Numbered from the stretch's first letter, positions 17,516 through 27,241 are shown. The stretch is 64,000 bases of DNA from Schlesneria paludicola DSM 18645 (GCF_000255655.1 NZ_JH636434.1:692661-756660); one strand, 5' to 3'. Made by a program: numbers and translations. The notes: a model not told the origin generated them from the sequence alone.

Positions 17516-18015
17516 TGAGGCCATCCGTGCCCATTGGGCCTGATTCACAAGATCGCTCGGTTCTCGTGAGTGCAATTCGAGGTGTTTTCGATCGATCAAA
17601 CTCAACAGTCACGAATGATATCGCATTTTCGCGCGCCGAGTGGAAGCGAGAATTCCATTCGCGAAGTACGAATCCATCTCATTTCGCATCAAACGATTCT
17701 TGTGAGTTGCCAAGTGACGATCGACTGGAATTCAAAATATCGTCCGGGGGATCCATCGCCATCGTCGATTCGTTGTGTCGGGTCGCCATGCCCGCGCTTG
17801 GTGACCACCTCGCAAACCCCACACAACTTCACCCTTCGCGACCGATTTTCTGAGTCCGACAGCCCGATGTGATGAATTGGTGCGGCCGATCTTCGGAACT
17901 CTTCCCGGCATTAGGAAATAAGCCAATTTCGCGGGTTGACGTCGGGGTTTCACTGCAAGATGATTCAGCCTTTGCCACATCCGTCTGTCTGACTCCGTTC
18001 GAATCGGTCTTCAGT
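17516..18015. other. Intergenic region between tex and the U32 gene
   Basis: About 500 bases between divergent starts. Open frames of 80-110 codons occur but lack family similarity and ribosome sites. Presumably promoter-bearing; nothing specific is visible. Confidence 0.35.
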
Positions 18016-20577
18016 ATGTGTTTGCCCGCCGCTCTTCGTCCTGAACTACTCGCCCCTGCAGGAGACCAGGAATGCATGCGAGCGGCCGTTGAGAATGGTG
18101 CCGACGCAGTCTATTTCGGCCTGAATTGCGGATTTAACGCACGGGCCCGCGCCACGAATGTGGCGACACGTGAACTGCGTGAGGTAATGAAGTTCCTGCA
18201 CCATCGCGGCGTCAAGGGCTATGTAACGCTCAACACTTTGGCCTTCACCGACGAGCTTTCCGATCTGGAATCACTGATTCGAACAATTGCTGAGTCGGAT
18301 GTCGACGCCGTCCTGGTGCAAGATCTCGGTGTGTTGCACCTCGTTCGTGCCGTCTGTCCGGATCTTCCCATCCACGCGTCAACGCAAATGACGCTGACCA
18401 GTGCCGAATCGATTCGCGTGGCTGAAGAACTGGGAGTCGAACGCGTCGTTTTACCTCGGGAGCTCTCATTTCGTGAAATCGCACAGATTCGACATTCGAC
18501 CACGGTGGCGCTCGAATGCTTCGTCCACGGTGCGCTGTGTGTCGCCTACTCAGGACAGTGCCTGACGAGTGAATCGCTGGGAGGCCGGAGCGCCAATCGT
18601 GGCCAGTGTGCCCAGGCCTGCCGCCTGCCTTATGATTTGATCTGCGACGGCCAAGACGTGGATCTGGGAGCCCAGAAGTATCTCCTCAGCCCACAAGATC
18701 TCGCGGCCTACGAACTGACGCCGGACTTGATCGCTGCGGGAGTGTCGTCATTCAAGATCGAAGGTCGCCTCAAGACACCCGAATACGTGGCGAACATGAC
18801 CCGTCACTATCGAGAGGCGATCGACATGGCCATGCGTGGTGAGCTCGTCGAGTTCTCACGCGATGAAGTCCGTGAGATGGAACTCTCATTTTCACGAGGA
18901 TTTTCACCCGGATGGCTACTGGGCGACGATCACAAGATGCTGGTTCCGGCATTGTCGTCCGCGAAGCGCGGAGTTCTGCTTGGCACCATTGAAAAGATTT
19001 ACAGTGAATCGGTTGAGGTCAAGCTGGATGCGCCCGTTGCCCGCGGCGACGGCGTAGTATTCACTGGTGACCGGGCCGCCAGCGACGAACAGGGTGGACG
19101 AATCTTCGAAGTTCTCGTGGATCGGATCGCTCAGCCAGATGGCGTTTCGAACGGGATCGTTGAACTCGAATTTCAACGGGGGGCGATCGATTTTTCACGA
19201 TTGAGCGTTGGTCAGGCGATCTGGAAGACCGATGATCCCGCCTTGACGGCGCGATTGAAGCGGTCTTATTCGGGGCCCGATCCTATTCGCAAACGCCCGT
19301 TGTCGCTTGCCGTTCGCACGATCGCCGGCCAACCGGCCGAGATTGAAGGCACATTGTCCGTCGACCCCTCGACCGATGCTGTTGTAACGGCCCGAGTCAT
19401 TTCATCAGAACCGCTGGCAGTTGCGAGAAAGCATCCCATCACGGTTGAGTTTCTGGCGGAGCAACTGGGGCGATTGGGAAATACCGCCTACGAACTCGCA
19501 AAGCTGGAAACCGAAATCAGCGGCAACCCGATGATTCCGCTGAGTGTGTTATCCAAACTTCGACAGGAACTTGTTGCACGTCTTGATGAAGTGACGATCG
19601 AGCCGCGCGCACGAACAATCAACCCGCCATCCACGCTCAAACATCTCAAATCACGAATTGCTTCAAATTCCGTTGAGAGCACACACGCTGAGGAAGCGCC
19701 GCGATTGCATCTCCTTTGCCGCACGCTGGCCCAGATTGAAGTGGTAACGAACGAAGCATCATCGAACTCGAATTTCCAACCCGAATTGATCTACGCGGAC
19801 TTTCAAGATATCCGCGAGTACCGGCAAGCCGTCGCACTCGCGCGGGCGGCAGATCTCCCGATCTATGTCGCGCCGACGCGAATCCAAAAGCCGTCTGAAG
19901 CAGGACTGTTTTCGGCCATCGCCAAGTATGAGCCCGATGGGTTACTTGTCCGGAATCTGGCAGGAATGCGGTTCTGTACGGATCGCAAAATTCCATTCGT
20001 CACCGATTATTCGCTGAACGCAACGAATGAACTGACGGTCGACTATCTTTTGCGATACGGCGCTCAGCGGATCACGGCGTCGTACGATTTGAACCGCGAC
20101 CAGTTGCTGGAACTGGTTTCAGCCGTGCGCGGGGATCGCCTGGAAATCGTCATTCACCAGCACATGCCGATGTTCCATATGGAGCATTGTGTGTTCTGTG
20201 CCGTCTTGTCGCCTGGAACGAACAAGACCAATTGCGGGCGCCCCTGTGACACTCATCTCGTTCAGCTTCGTGATCGAGTGGGAAGCGAGCATCCGTTGAA
20301 AGCGGACGTGGGCTGCCGCAATACGCTGTATAATGCGGTCCCTCAGTCTGCAGCCGATGTTGTTCCCGAACTGTTGGCTCAGGGCGTACGGGATTTTCGA
20401 GTCGAATTCCTCGACGACCAACCGGACGACTTGCGACGTGTGTTGGCGTTGTACCGCGACTTACTGCGAGGACAAATTCGTGGCGAGGACGTCTGGCGAC
20501 AATTGAATGCCGCCAATCGAGTTGGTGTGACTCGTGGAACTCTCGAAGAACGCCGAAATCCGCTCGCGATTTTGTAG
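18016..20577 (+). CDS. U32-family protein, RlhA-type 23S rRNA hydroxylation enzyme
   Basis: 853 residues from the ATG at 18016; residues upstream in the frame have no similarity. The U32 core starts with RPELLAPAGDQECMRAAVENGADAVYFG. It contains VKGYVTLNTLAFTDEL, the STQMTLTSAE segment, and the Cys-rich signature ALECFVHGALCVAYSGQCL...NRGQCAQACR that in U32 enzymes ligates an iron-sulphur cluster. A SFKIEGRLKTPEYVANMTRHYREAID segment follows, then a DUF3656-like insertion. The C-terminal ~200 residues carry a second Cys set (MEHCVFCAVLSPGTNKTNCGRPC). E. coli RlhA hydroxylates C2501 of 23S rRNA and has 653 residues; this is a longer form. Orthology is likely but not proven. Confidence 0.8.
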   Translation: MCLPAALRPELLAPAGDQECMRAAVENGADAVYFGLNCGFNARARATNVATRELREVMKFLHHRGVKGYVTLNTLAFTDELSDLESLIRTIAESDVDAVLVQDLGVLHLVRAVCPDLPIHASTQMTLTSAESIRVAEELGVERVVLPRELSFREIAQIRHSTTVALECFVHGALCVAYSGQCLTSESLGGRSANRGQCAQACRLPYDLICDGQDVDLGAQKYLLSPQDLAAYELTPDLIAAGVSSFKIEGRLKTPEYVANMTRHYREAIDMAMRGELVEFSRDEVREMELSFSRGFSPGWLLGDDHKMLVPALSSAKRGVLLGTIEKIYSESVEVKLDAPVARGDGVVFTGDRAASDEQGGRIFEVLVDRIAQPDGVSNGIVELEFQRGAIDFSRLSVGQAIWKTDDPALTARLKRSYSGPDPIRKRPLSLAVRTIAGQPAEIEGTLSVDPSTDAVVTARVISSEPLAVARKHPITVEFLAEQLGRLGNTAYELAKLETEISGNPMIPLSVLSKLRQELVARLDEVTIEPRARTINPPSTLKHLKSRIASNSVESTHAEEAPRLHLLCRTLAQIEVVTNEASSNSNFQPELIYADFQDIREYRQAVALARAADLPIYVAPTRIQKPSEAGLFSAIAKYEPDGLLVRNLAGMRFCTDRKIPFVTDYSLNATNELTVDYLLRYGAQRITASYDLNRDQLLELVSAVRGDRLEIVIHQHMPMFHMEHCVFCAVLSPGTNKTNCGRPCDTHLVQLRDRVGSEHPLKADVGCRNTLYNAVPQSAADVVPELLAQGVRDFRVEFLDDQPDDLRRVLALYRDLLRGQIRGEDVWRQLNAANRVGVTRGTLEERRNPLAIL

Positions 20578-20686
20578 TCGTGACGGACGAGCGCGATTCC
20601 AGTCGATGTCGAATCTGCGCTGGCCATCTACGATGCAGACCTGCGAGATTCACAGCCAGTCACACGATACAGCGTCCTTCGCCCCA

Positions 20687-23086
20687 TCACTTCGGGCGAA
20701 TCACTGCCAAGGGCAATCGTTTTCGGTCGCCACGCGTTCGCAAGTCATCCAACAGGCCATCAATTTCGGGCGTCACGTGGTAATTCGACGGACTGCGTCC
20801 CCCAATCTTCACGGAGACGGGTTTGTCGAAATCAACCAGCTCTGGAGTCAGGCGGATCGTGTAGTTCTGCGTCAAACCCGGTAGCGTGATCAGATTCCCC
20901 GCGGTTGTAATCCTGGCCTTGAAGTCCATCGGTTCAACCTTGATTCCTGACCCGGCGGGCAACGGAAGCACAAAATCACGCGGTAAGCCGGCGGCTGTCA
21001 GCCAGAAGAATCGGTTATCCGCCTTTCGCATCGAGCGCATCTGAAATTGCTTTGGAAGCGGATCGCGAACATGCGCCGCCAATTCCATCCAGTCGTAGAA
21101 CTTGGGAACTTCGTCCGTCATGTTATCACCGCTGCGTCCCGAATACTCCACAAGCATGACATCGAACTTGGGTTGGGTCAGCATGTTGTTCAGCACGCGA
21201 TTGCTGGTCGGGTCCCGCACACCATTCGCCCAGTAGCCTTTGCCGACGACATACCAGGACGTGTATTCGCCATTCATCCAATAGTGCTCGCTGTAATTCG
21301 TCGCGTTGCCCCCTATCGGCAGGACGCCGGCGAATTCATCCGCATGCGCCATACCAATGTCGAAAGCCGCATCCGCTCCCATGGCATGTCCAGCCAGGAA
21401 GACACGATCGCTGTCGACGGAGAAGCGCTTTCGGGCGTCGATCAGACAATTGAGAACCGCTTCGTGAGCCGGACTGCCGAACGTGTACTCTGTCGCGGTC
21501 TTTTCGACGTATTCCGGAGCGATGACGATGTAACCTCGCTGATTCCCCAGGTCGGGATGCCCCGGTTCGCCAGCCCACACTTTCAACGTTTCTTCGGTCG
21601 TTCGGCCTTGAGCTCGGAGCGCGATAACGAGTGGATAATTGTGGTGTGGCGAGTACTCGGCCGGCAGCATGACCCAGTAGTTCGCGGTCGTTCCTTCGGT
21701 CACTTCAACCTGATGTGCGACGCTGGGTGAAATGTCGGATGCGTCGAGAATCGGAGGAAGTTGCGGGATCAGTTTCATGACCGCATCGGGGCCAACGCTT
21801 TCCGTCGTTTTCAGCGTTTTCATTGCCTCAATCTGAGTGCTTGGCTCATTGGTTCGCAAGTATTCGAGCACCGAGCGTCGGGCGTCCCAAAATCTTAGAG
21901 TTTGATCCAGATCCGTGACGGCATTCGCCGACCCCAGCACCCAACCAGAATACGCCATTGCCAGCCGCTCTGCAGGTTCGTATTGCTTGTCCGATTCCGC
22001 CTTTAGAAATGCATCGAGCCGTGGCAAGGTTTCGAAGTCGAGTTGCTCGTTGATCTCTGAGCGAAGCTGCTGCAATCGTTCTTCCTGTTCCGAATCGTTG
22101 ATCTTTGCCTGCCAATCACCCAAGAGCAGTTTGGCACGCTCGATATTCTGTCGACCTTCCTCGTAATTTCGGATGAATTGCTCAACATCTTGACGAACCG
22201 CACCACTCAGCGGCTGCGTCATCAACTTCCGGGCATATTCCTCGGCCAGAACATGCTGTGCCCCCCGCTTACGCCGCTCCAGATGACGCCGAATTTGACT
22301 TCCAAAGTAATTCATCAATTCCGCCTGGCCGGCCTGAATTCGATCAACCAAGTCCTTTCGATTGGCGAAATCTTTGCTAATCGATTCCAGTTCGTTGAAC
22401 GCTTGATTGTAGAGTTCGGCCTCCCAGTAGAACTTGGCGAGTCCGTACCGATCGTGTTCGTCGGCGGGTTTCACTTTTCGGCGAACAAGCTTTTCGATCA
22501 TGTCGGCCGGAACAGACTTGAGTGAAACACCGTACTTCCAGTCACAGTTCAGGCTCTCCACCATGACATGATCAGGAGCGACCAGCGTAATGGCCTGCAC
22601 AATGGAGAGCGTGCTTTTGGAGCCCTGCATGGTAATCGTGCGAACCCCAATCTCCGAAAACGGCTCAGTCGATGTGATCGGGCCAAGCGAGGCGAGCGGG
22701 ACGCGTTTGAGATTGACTCTCGGTGGATCGATCTTGAAGATCGCGGGAGCAGGCGCTAATGGTACGGCTCCCGGTTTTCCGACGGCCACCTGCTGCTGCA
22801 CGGGGAAGAAAATGTACTGCCAGCCATTCTCGACGCGAGCAATATTCCGCGTTTCGCGGTTGTCATCGCCTGGTCTGCGCAACACATTGATCGAGACGGG
22901 GACGCTCGTCAGCGAGTGTGTGAACAATTCCGTTCCACGCAGAACGCTGCCATTCTTTAGACGAATCTCATCCTCACCCTGCGCACAATTCGCCAAACCC
23001 AGGGTCGAAAAACAGCCCAGAACGATCAAGAGCGACGACCAGAGCCTGCCCGCGTCGCGATTGGCTTGCAACTGTAACGTTCTCAT
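20687..23086 (-). CDS. Large exported protein with inactive-looking esterase domain
   Basis: About 799 residues from the ATG at 23086, which directly precedes a signal peptide (LWSSLLIVLGCFSTLGLANC). N-terminal part: a beta-rich domain (DEIRLKNGSVLRGTELF, VPASLGPI-like strands), then a helical region with EYARKLMTQPLSG and many charged residues (residues ~200-430). The C-terminal ~350 residues have an esterase/PHB-depolymerase fold (YNPLVIALRAQGRT-like oxyanion loop, DSDRVFLAGHAMGADAAFD). The nucleophile elbow reads G-H-A-M-G, with Ala for Ser. The usual catalytic His segment (G-R-G-H-E) reads GRSGDN, so neither residue of the triad is present. It is probably a binding or scaffolding protein in the envelope. 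Confidence 0.7.
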   Translation of the reverse strand: MRTLQLQANRDAGRLWSSLLIVLGCFSTLGLANCAQGEDEIRLKNGSVLRGTELFTHSLTSVPVSINVLRRPGDDNRETRNIARVENGWQYIFFPVQQQVAVGKPGAVPLAPAPAIFKIDPPRVNLKRVPLASLGPITSTEPFSEIGVRTITMQGSKSTLSIVQAITLVAPDHVMVESLNCDWKYGVSLKSVPADMIEKLVRRKVKPADEHDRYGLAKFYWEAELYNQAFNELESISKDFANRKDLVDRIQAGQAELMNYFGSQIRRHLERRKRGAQHVLAEEYARKLMTQPLSGAVRQDVEQFIRNYEEGRQNIERAKLLLGDWQAKINDSEQEERLQQLRSEINEQLDFETLPRLDAFLKAESDKQYEPAERLAMAYSGWVLGSANAVTDLDQTLRFWDARRSVLEYLRTNEPSTQIEAMKTLKTTESVGPDAVMKLIPQLPPILDASDISPSVAHQVEVTEGTTANYWVMLPAEYSPHHNYPLVIALRAQGRTTEETLKVWAGEPGHPDLGNQRGYIVIAPEYVEKTATEYTFGSPAHEAVLNCLIDARKRFSVDSDRVFLAGHAMGADAAFDIGMAHADEFAGVLPIGGNATNYSEHYWMNGEYTSWYVVGKGYWANGVRDPTSNRVLNNMLTQPKFDVMLVEYSGRSGDNMTDEVPKFYDWMELAAHVRDPLPKQFQMRSMRKADNRFFWLTAAGLPRDFVLPLPAGSGIKVEPMDFKARITTAGNLITLPGLTQNYTIRLTPELVDFDKPVSVKIGGRSPSNYHVTPEIDGLLDDLRTRGDRKRLPLAVIRPK

Positions 23087-23326
23087 GAAAGCACCGAGCA
23101 GTTCGAGGCGTTGACGGGTTGACCGGACAATCGAGTTGGCATGCCGAGATACCTTTCGTCCACGGATCTCCACAAGTCTTGTCATCCTCCTTGTGGCCTG
23201 CATCAATTGACGGGCATCCTATTCTGGCGATCGCTGAAGCAGAAGACGCTTGGCGCTCGCGCCATGGCATTCTATCGTCTGATCCTTGCCATACTTCGAT
23301 CGCAAACTCCAATTAGGCCGTGTCGC

Positions 23327-24484
23327 ATGAATCGTCATCATCTCGGGTGGATCATTGCCTTGACCGCCTTATTCAGTTTACCCGTCCCGGTTCAGGCACA
23401 AGTAGGCGGAAAAGTCCGCGTCTACTTTGGCACTTTCTCAAGCGACCTATCCAGCGGAATTTACCTTAGCACGCTCGACCTTGAGCGGGGAACGCTGACT
23501 CCGGCAGAACTTGCGGTCGAAGCAGCCAGTCCATCCTTCCTCGCGATTCACCCCACGAACAAGTTCTTATATGCAGTCAGTGAGATTACCACGTCAGAGG
23601 GCAAAGGCGAACGGGGTGTTGGAGCATTCCTGATCGAGCCGAACACGGGACGATTAACGCTTTTGAATCAGCAGCCTTCGACCGGAGCGGGGCCCTGCCA
23701 TCTGGTCGTCGACGGTGTTGGCAAGAATGTCCTCGTCGCCAACTACGGCGGAGGGAGTGTGGCAGTCCTGCCCATTCGTGATGACGGACATCTGTCGCCC
23801 GCCTCGTCTTCGATCCAGCATCAAGGAAAAAGCGTCAACCCCGAACGACAGGAAGCGCCGCACGCCCATTCCATCAACGTCGATCGAGCGAGCAAGTTCG
23901 CATTCGCCGCAGACCTGGGACTCGACAAGATATTGATCTATCAATTCGACAGCGCAAACGGAAAACTGACACCGAACAATCCCCCGGCCGGGGTCGTCGC
24001 ACCTGGCAGCGGCCCGCGACATTTTGCCTTTCACCCCACGGGACGGTATGCCTTCGTCAATAACGAATTGAACTCCACGGTGACATCGTTTGCATACGAT
24101 CCGGCACACGGTTCATTGACCGCGATTCAGACAACCTCCACGGTTCCACAGCCAATCCCGAACAACTACACGGCGGAAACGGTCGCACATCCGTCAGGAA
24201 AGTTCGTTTATGTTTCCAATCGTGGACACGACAGCCTGGCCATTTTCGGAGTCGACGAAAAAACGGGCCGCCTGACCGCTTTGGGACATCAGCCGACGGG
24301 GGGAAATACACCCCGCAACTTCAATATCGATCCTTCAGGACGTTATATTCTGGCTGCAAATCAGGATACGAACAACGTGGTTGTTTTTCGGATCGACTCT
24401 CAGACAGGACTGCTATCGCCCACCGGCAGCTCGATCACGGTTGGTCGCCCGGTCTGCGTGCGATTCATGCCATTGGGCCAATAG
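23327..24484 (+). CDS. Exported lactonase-type beta-propeller (6-phosphogluconolactonase family)
   Basis: 385 residues from the ATG at 23327, chosen because it opens a clean signal peptide (WIIALTALFSLPVPVQAQ). The mature part has seven YbhE/Pgl-type blades, with typical segments SSGIYLSTLDLERGTLTPAE, SFLAIHPTNKFLYAVSE, GPCHLVVDGVGKNVLVANYGGGSVAVLP, GSGPRHFAFHPTGRYAFVNNE, VAHPSGKFVYVSNRGHDSLAIF and PRNFNIDPSGRYILAANQD. Cytoplasmic relatives hydrolyse 6-phosphogluconolactone; an exported copy more likely acts on another lactone or sugar, which cannot be told from sequence. It ends 47 bases before the RNase HII-like gene, so the two may be cotranscribed. Confidence 0.82.
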   Translation: MNRHHLGWIIALTALFSLPVPVQAQVGGKVRVYFGTFSSDLSSGIYLSTLDLERGTLTPAELAVEAASPSFLAIHPTNKFLYAVSEITTSEGKGERGVGAFLIEPNTGRLTLLNQQPSTGAGPCHLVVDGVGKNVLVANYGGGSVAVLPIRDDGHLSPASSSIQHQGKSVNPERQEAPHAHSINVDRASKFAFAADLGLDKILIYQFDSANGKLTPNNPPAGVVAPGSGPRHFAFHPTGRYAFVNNELNSTVTSFAYDPAHGSLTAIQTTSTVPQPIPNNYTAETVAHPSGKFVYVSNRGHDSLAIFGVDEKTGRLTALGHQPTGGNTPRNFNIDPSGRYILAANQDTNNVVVFRIDSQTGLLSPTGSSITVGRPVCVRFMPLGQ

Positions 24485-24531
24485 GCGCCCGGTTGAAATT
24501 TGACGGAATCGAATCAGGCACGGAAGAGCCA

Positions 24532-25476
24532 ATGCCAAAACTGATCGGGATGGATGAAGCTGGATTGGGTCCCAATTTGGGCCCGTTCGTCGTGGCAGTC
24601 ACCGTCTGGGACGTGCCGACGACGCCGCGAACGTTTGATCTTTGGGACGCATTCTCGGAGGTCTTCACCAACGAGCCAGGGACAAACGACGCGCGATTGC
24701 ATATCGCAGATTCGAAACAAGTCTTTCAGCCGCATAAAGGACTCCATGGACTCGAGCGGCCCGTTCTGGCGGCGCTCAGACTCCTTGGACATACCCCGCG
24801 GACGTTTCGCGAGCTGCACGAGCTGCTGGTCACAGCCAATGCGTTGAAGGCAGAGTCCGACGAGGCCGAATCTTGGTACCGCGACCACGATTTTGAACTT
24901 CCGACAGCCGATCACGATTTTTCGATGGTCGAACATTGGCAGAGATGCTGTCACGATCGGGATGTTCGATTGGTAGCAGTCAAGGTCGCCCTTGTCGAAG
25001 CGCCGCGTTTCAATCGACTGTTGCGCGAATACGACAACAAATCGCTCGTCGTCTCGCGTATCGCCTTCGAACTACTTCGATCCGTCTGGGACCCCGACGA
25101 AACGGAAACGTTTATCGTGGGTGACAAGCACGGCGGCCGCAATCGCTATGACCAATTGCTGGCGGAAGTACTGGACGGTGAGATGATTTTTCGCTTGGAA
25201 GAATCAGCGGAACGTAGCGAATACCGTGTCGGAAAAACGGTTCTTCGGTTCCAGCCGCGGGCCGAAGTCCACGCGCCCGTCGCCCTCGCATCGATGACGG
25301 CCAAGTATGTTCGCGAGCTTGCCATGACCCAGTTCAATCGCTTCTGGGCCCGACACATTGACGATCTAAGGCCAACTCAAGGGTATCCGTTGGATGCGCG
25401 CCGTTTTCGTGATGAGATCGCCGAAGTCCAGCAGCGGCTCGGGATTCTCGACGACCACTTGTGGAGGAACCGTTAG
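24532..25476 (+). CDS. Divergent RNase HII-like protein
   Basis: 314 residues from the ATG at 24532, preceded by GGAAGAG. The opening KLIGMDEAGLGPNLGPFVVAV matches the first motif of type-2 ribonuclease H (G-x-D-E-A-G-R-G-P), with the usual Arg replaced by Leu. LHIADSKQVF corresponds to the DSK motif, and TFIVGDKHGGRNRY supplies a further acidic residue in a following strand. The near-C-terminal segment VHAPVALASMTAKYVREL parallels the A-S-I-x-A-K motif of RNase HII. At 314 residues it is longer than standard RNase HII (about 200). It may cleave RNA in RNA-DNA hybrids or be a derived nuclease; the loss of the GRG arginine argues for altered substrate recognition. Confidence 0.65.
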   Translation: MPKLIGMDEAGLGPNLGPFVVAVTVWDVPTTPRTFDLWDAFSEVFTNEPGTNDARLHIADSKQVFQPHKGLHGLERPVLAALRLLGHTPRTFRELHELLVTANALKAESDEAESWYRDHDFELPTADHDFSMVEHWQRCCHDRDVRLVAVKVALVEAPRFNRLLREYDNKSLVVSRIAFELLRSVWDPDETETFIVGDKHGGRNRYDQLLAEVLDGEMIFRLEESAERSEYRVGKTVLRFQPRAEVHAPVALASMTAKYVRELAMTQFNRFWARHIDDLRPTQGYPLDARRFRDEIAEVQQRLGILDDHLWRNR

Positions 25477-25697
25477 AAGCCCGTGGAAATCTGCGAAACA
25501 GGCACCTTGATACTCAGGATGCCATGGAGTTCTTGATTCCGATCGAGGGCGGCCCCCGCACCTTCCATTGACCGTCAAGAGTTTGCCACGACCGTTCACA
25601 GATTCTCCGCAATTCACGCCACCATTCTCGTCTCCACGGCCCGGTTGCCCTCTGCTATGTTCTGGGCGTCGTTCGAAAGATCCGCCTGGATGCGATC

Positions 25698-26504
25698 ATG
25701 ATTCTGGAACTGGTTGAGAATATTCTGACGCCCTGTTCGCTGTCGTTCCGGCGCGTAGGTTATCTTCGCGGCCAGTTGGGAATCAAAGTCCGTCATCGGC
25801 AATGCCGCAGGGCATGGCGGACACATCTGGAACTGACGAAGATGGCAATCTTGTCTGCAATTCAAGAATGCACTCAACGTCGCAAGTGCCTGATTCTCGG
25901 GTCGGGCCGGCTGCTCGACATCCCATTGCGAGAATTGTCTCAGCAGTTTCGTGAGGTGATTCTGGTCGATACCGTGCACCCCCTGGCGGCGTATGCCGCG
26001 GCGGCCTGGTATCGCAATGTTCGACTGATCCGAGCCGATGTAACCGAGACGGCGGAAGAACTGGTTCGCGTCGCGCGTCGACGAGAGACTCCGCTGCCCC
26101 GGGCAGCTCCAACCCGGTTCTGCGACGATCCCGAAATCGACTACGTCGCCTCGGTGAATCTCCTGTCTCAGCTTGCCTACTTGCCGGGAGTCTTCCTGGA
26201 ACAGGGCGTCCGCACCGAGGCGGAAATCGAAGCCTATTCACACGACGTCCTGAGTGCCCATCTTGGGTACCTGCAGCGCCTCCCCGGTATCGTGACACTG
26301 ATCACAGATGTCGAGAAGCTCGTGCTCGACAAACAAGGGCTGATCACCGAGCGAATCGACATTCTGCACGGTGTCAAACTGGACGGTATCAAGTTAAACG
26401 GTGAGGGCGACGAATGGACCTGGAAGCACGTGCCGCTCAATTTATTGTCGCGAGACTTCTCGTATGACCGGCGAGTCTGCGCGATCGCCAATGTCAAATC
26501 GTGA
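25698..26504 (+). CDS. SAM-dependent methyltransferase-like protein, function unknown
   Basis: 268 residues. After a helical N-terminus, the segment RKCLILGSGRLLDIPLREL resembles the glycine-rich motif I of class I methyltransferases. EVILVDTVHPLAAYAAAAWY gives the acidic end of strand 2, and DYVASVNLLSQLAYLPGVFL sits where motif IV (with N/D) is expected. The C-terminal half includes GIVTLITDVEKLVL and ends with strand-like segments. It does not match any specific methyltransferase family that I recognise. The start at 25698 has no strong ribosome site. Soluble, probably cytoplasmic; substrate unknown. Confidence 0.5.
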   Translation: MILELVENILTPCSLSFRRVGYLRGQLGIKVRHRQCRRAWRTHLELTKMAILSAIQECTQRRKCLILGSGRLLDIPLRELSQQFREVILVDTVHPLAAYAAAAWYRNVRLIRADVTETAEELVRVARRRETPLPRAAPTRFCDDPEIDYVASVNLLSQLAYLPGVFLEQGVRTEAEIEAYSHDVLSAHLGYLQRLPGIVTLITDVEKLVLDKQGLITERIDILHGVKLDGIKLNGEGDEWTWKHVPLNLLSRDFSYDRRVCAIANVKS

Positions 26505-26541
26505 AACCAATTGTCATTGGGAGGCTCACCAAACGACACCA

Positions 26542-26566
26542 GCCGGGCATCTCAAGAACGCCCGGC
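26542..26566 (+). terminator. Hairpin after the methyltransferase-like gene
   Basis: GCCGGGC (26542-26548) and GCCCGGC (26560-26566) form a 7-bp GC-rich stem 38 bases after the stop, between two converging genes. There is no T tract, so it is only a possible terminator. Confidence 0.35.
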
Positions 26567-26623
26567 GGAATCGGAAATTTCAATGTCGATCAGCAAAGGA
26601 TCGAGGCGATCCTGTCAGACAGG

Positions 26624-27241
26624 TCAGGGCGAAATCAACGCCTGAATCTGATTGAGCTGTCCTTGTATGTCGTTGACCTTGCTCTTCGTGCTGTTGATTT
26701 CCGCCAGCGAGATACTGCTGACGACAACACCGGCAATTACACCGGCACTCAGTAGAGCAATCGTGGGATCAAAGCCGGGTAGTCCACCCATGTCCGGTTC
26801 GATCGCGTCATAGCCACCAAACTGACCACGAACGCCGTTCTCGCCAAGAACCAGCAAGGCGTTCTTGTGAGCGGACGGTGGAGCGGCTTGTTCGCGCCAG
26901 ACGCGGAATGTTCCTTCGGTCGTTCCTGAACTGATCTGATACGATCCGGGTTTCAGTCCCTTGATCGAGAACACACCAGCCTCGTTGGCGACGCCTGAAG
27001 CCACTTCTTTGTTGCCTTGGCGGACCACCACCTGAGCATGCTTTACGACGGAACCCGTGTGGTTAACAATCCGTCCCTTCAGGGCGGCGTCGCTGGCAAG
27101 TTTCACGTCGGCGACCGACGCTGACGCGGCTCGGCTGCTAATTGGACGGGAATCTGCTGCTTGGGCCGATGGCATCGGCATCACGATTCCTACAGCGGCA
27201 AGCACAACCGCAGCGCCGCGAACCAGCTTCAGAACAGGCAT
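26624..27241 (-). CDS. Exported protein with carboxypeptidase-regulatory-like domain and C-terminal helix
   Basis: 205 residues from the ATG at 27241, which has a near-perfect AAGGAGG six bases upstream. A signal peptide (LVRGAAVVLAAVGIVMPMPSAQA) is followed by an Ig-like/CarboxypepD_reg fold (LKGRIVNHTGSVVKHAQVVVRQGNKEVASG, EAGVFSIKGLKPGSYQISSG). The C-terminus has a transmembrane-like helix (IALLSAGVIAGVVVSSISLA) and then a short heptad stretch (INSTKSKVNDIQGQLNQIQALI). It is probably membrane- or envelope-attached with the Ig-like domain outside. Many planctomycete proteins share this layout; the ligand is unknown. Confidence 0.7.
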   Translation of the reverse strand: MPVLKLVRGAAVVLAAVGIVMPMPSAQAADSRPISSRAASASVADVKLASDAALKGRIVNHTGSVVKHAQVVVRQGNKEVASGVANEAGVFSIKGLKPGSYQISSGTTEGTFRVWREQAAPPSAHKNALLVLGENGVRGQFGGYDAIEPDMGGLPGFDPTIALLSAGVIAGVVVSSISLAEINSTKSKVNDIQGQLNQIQALISP

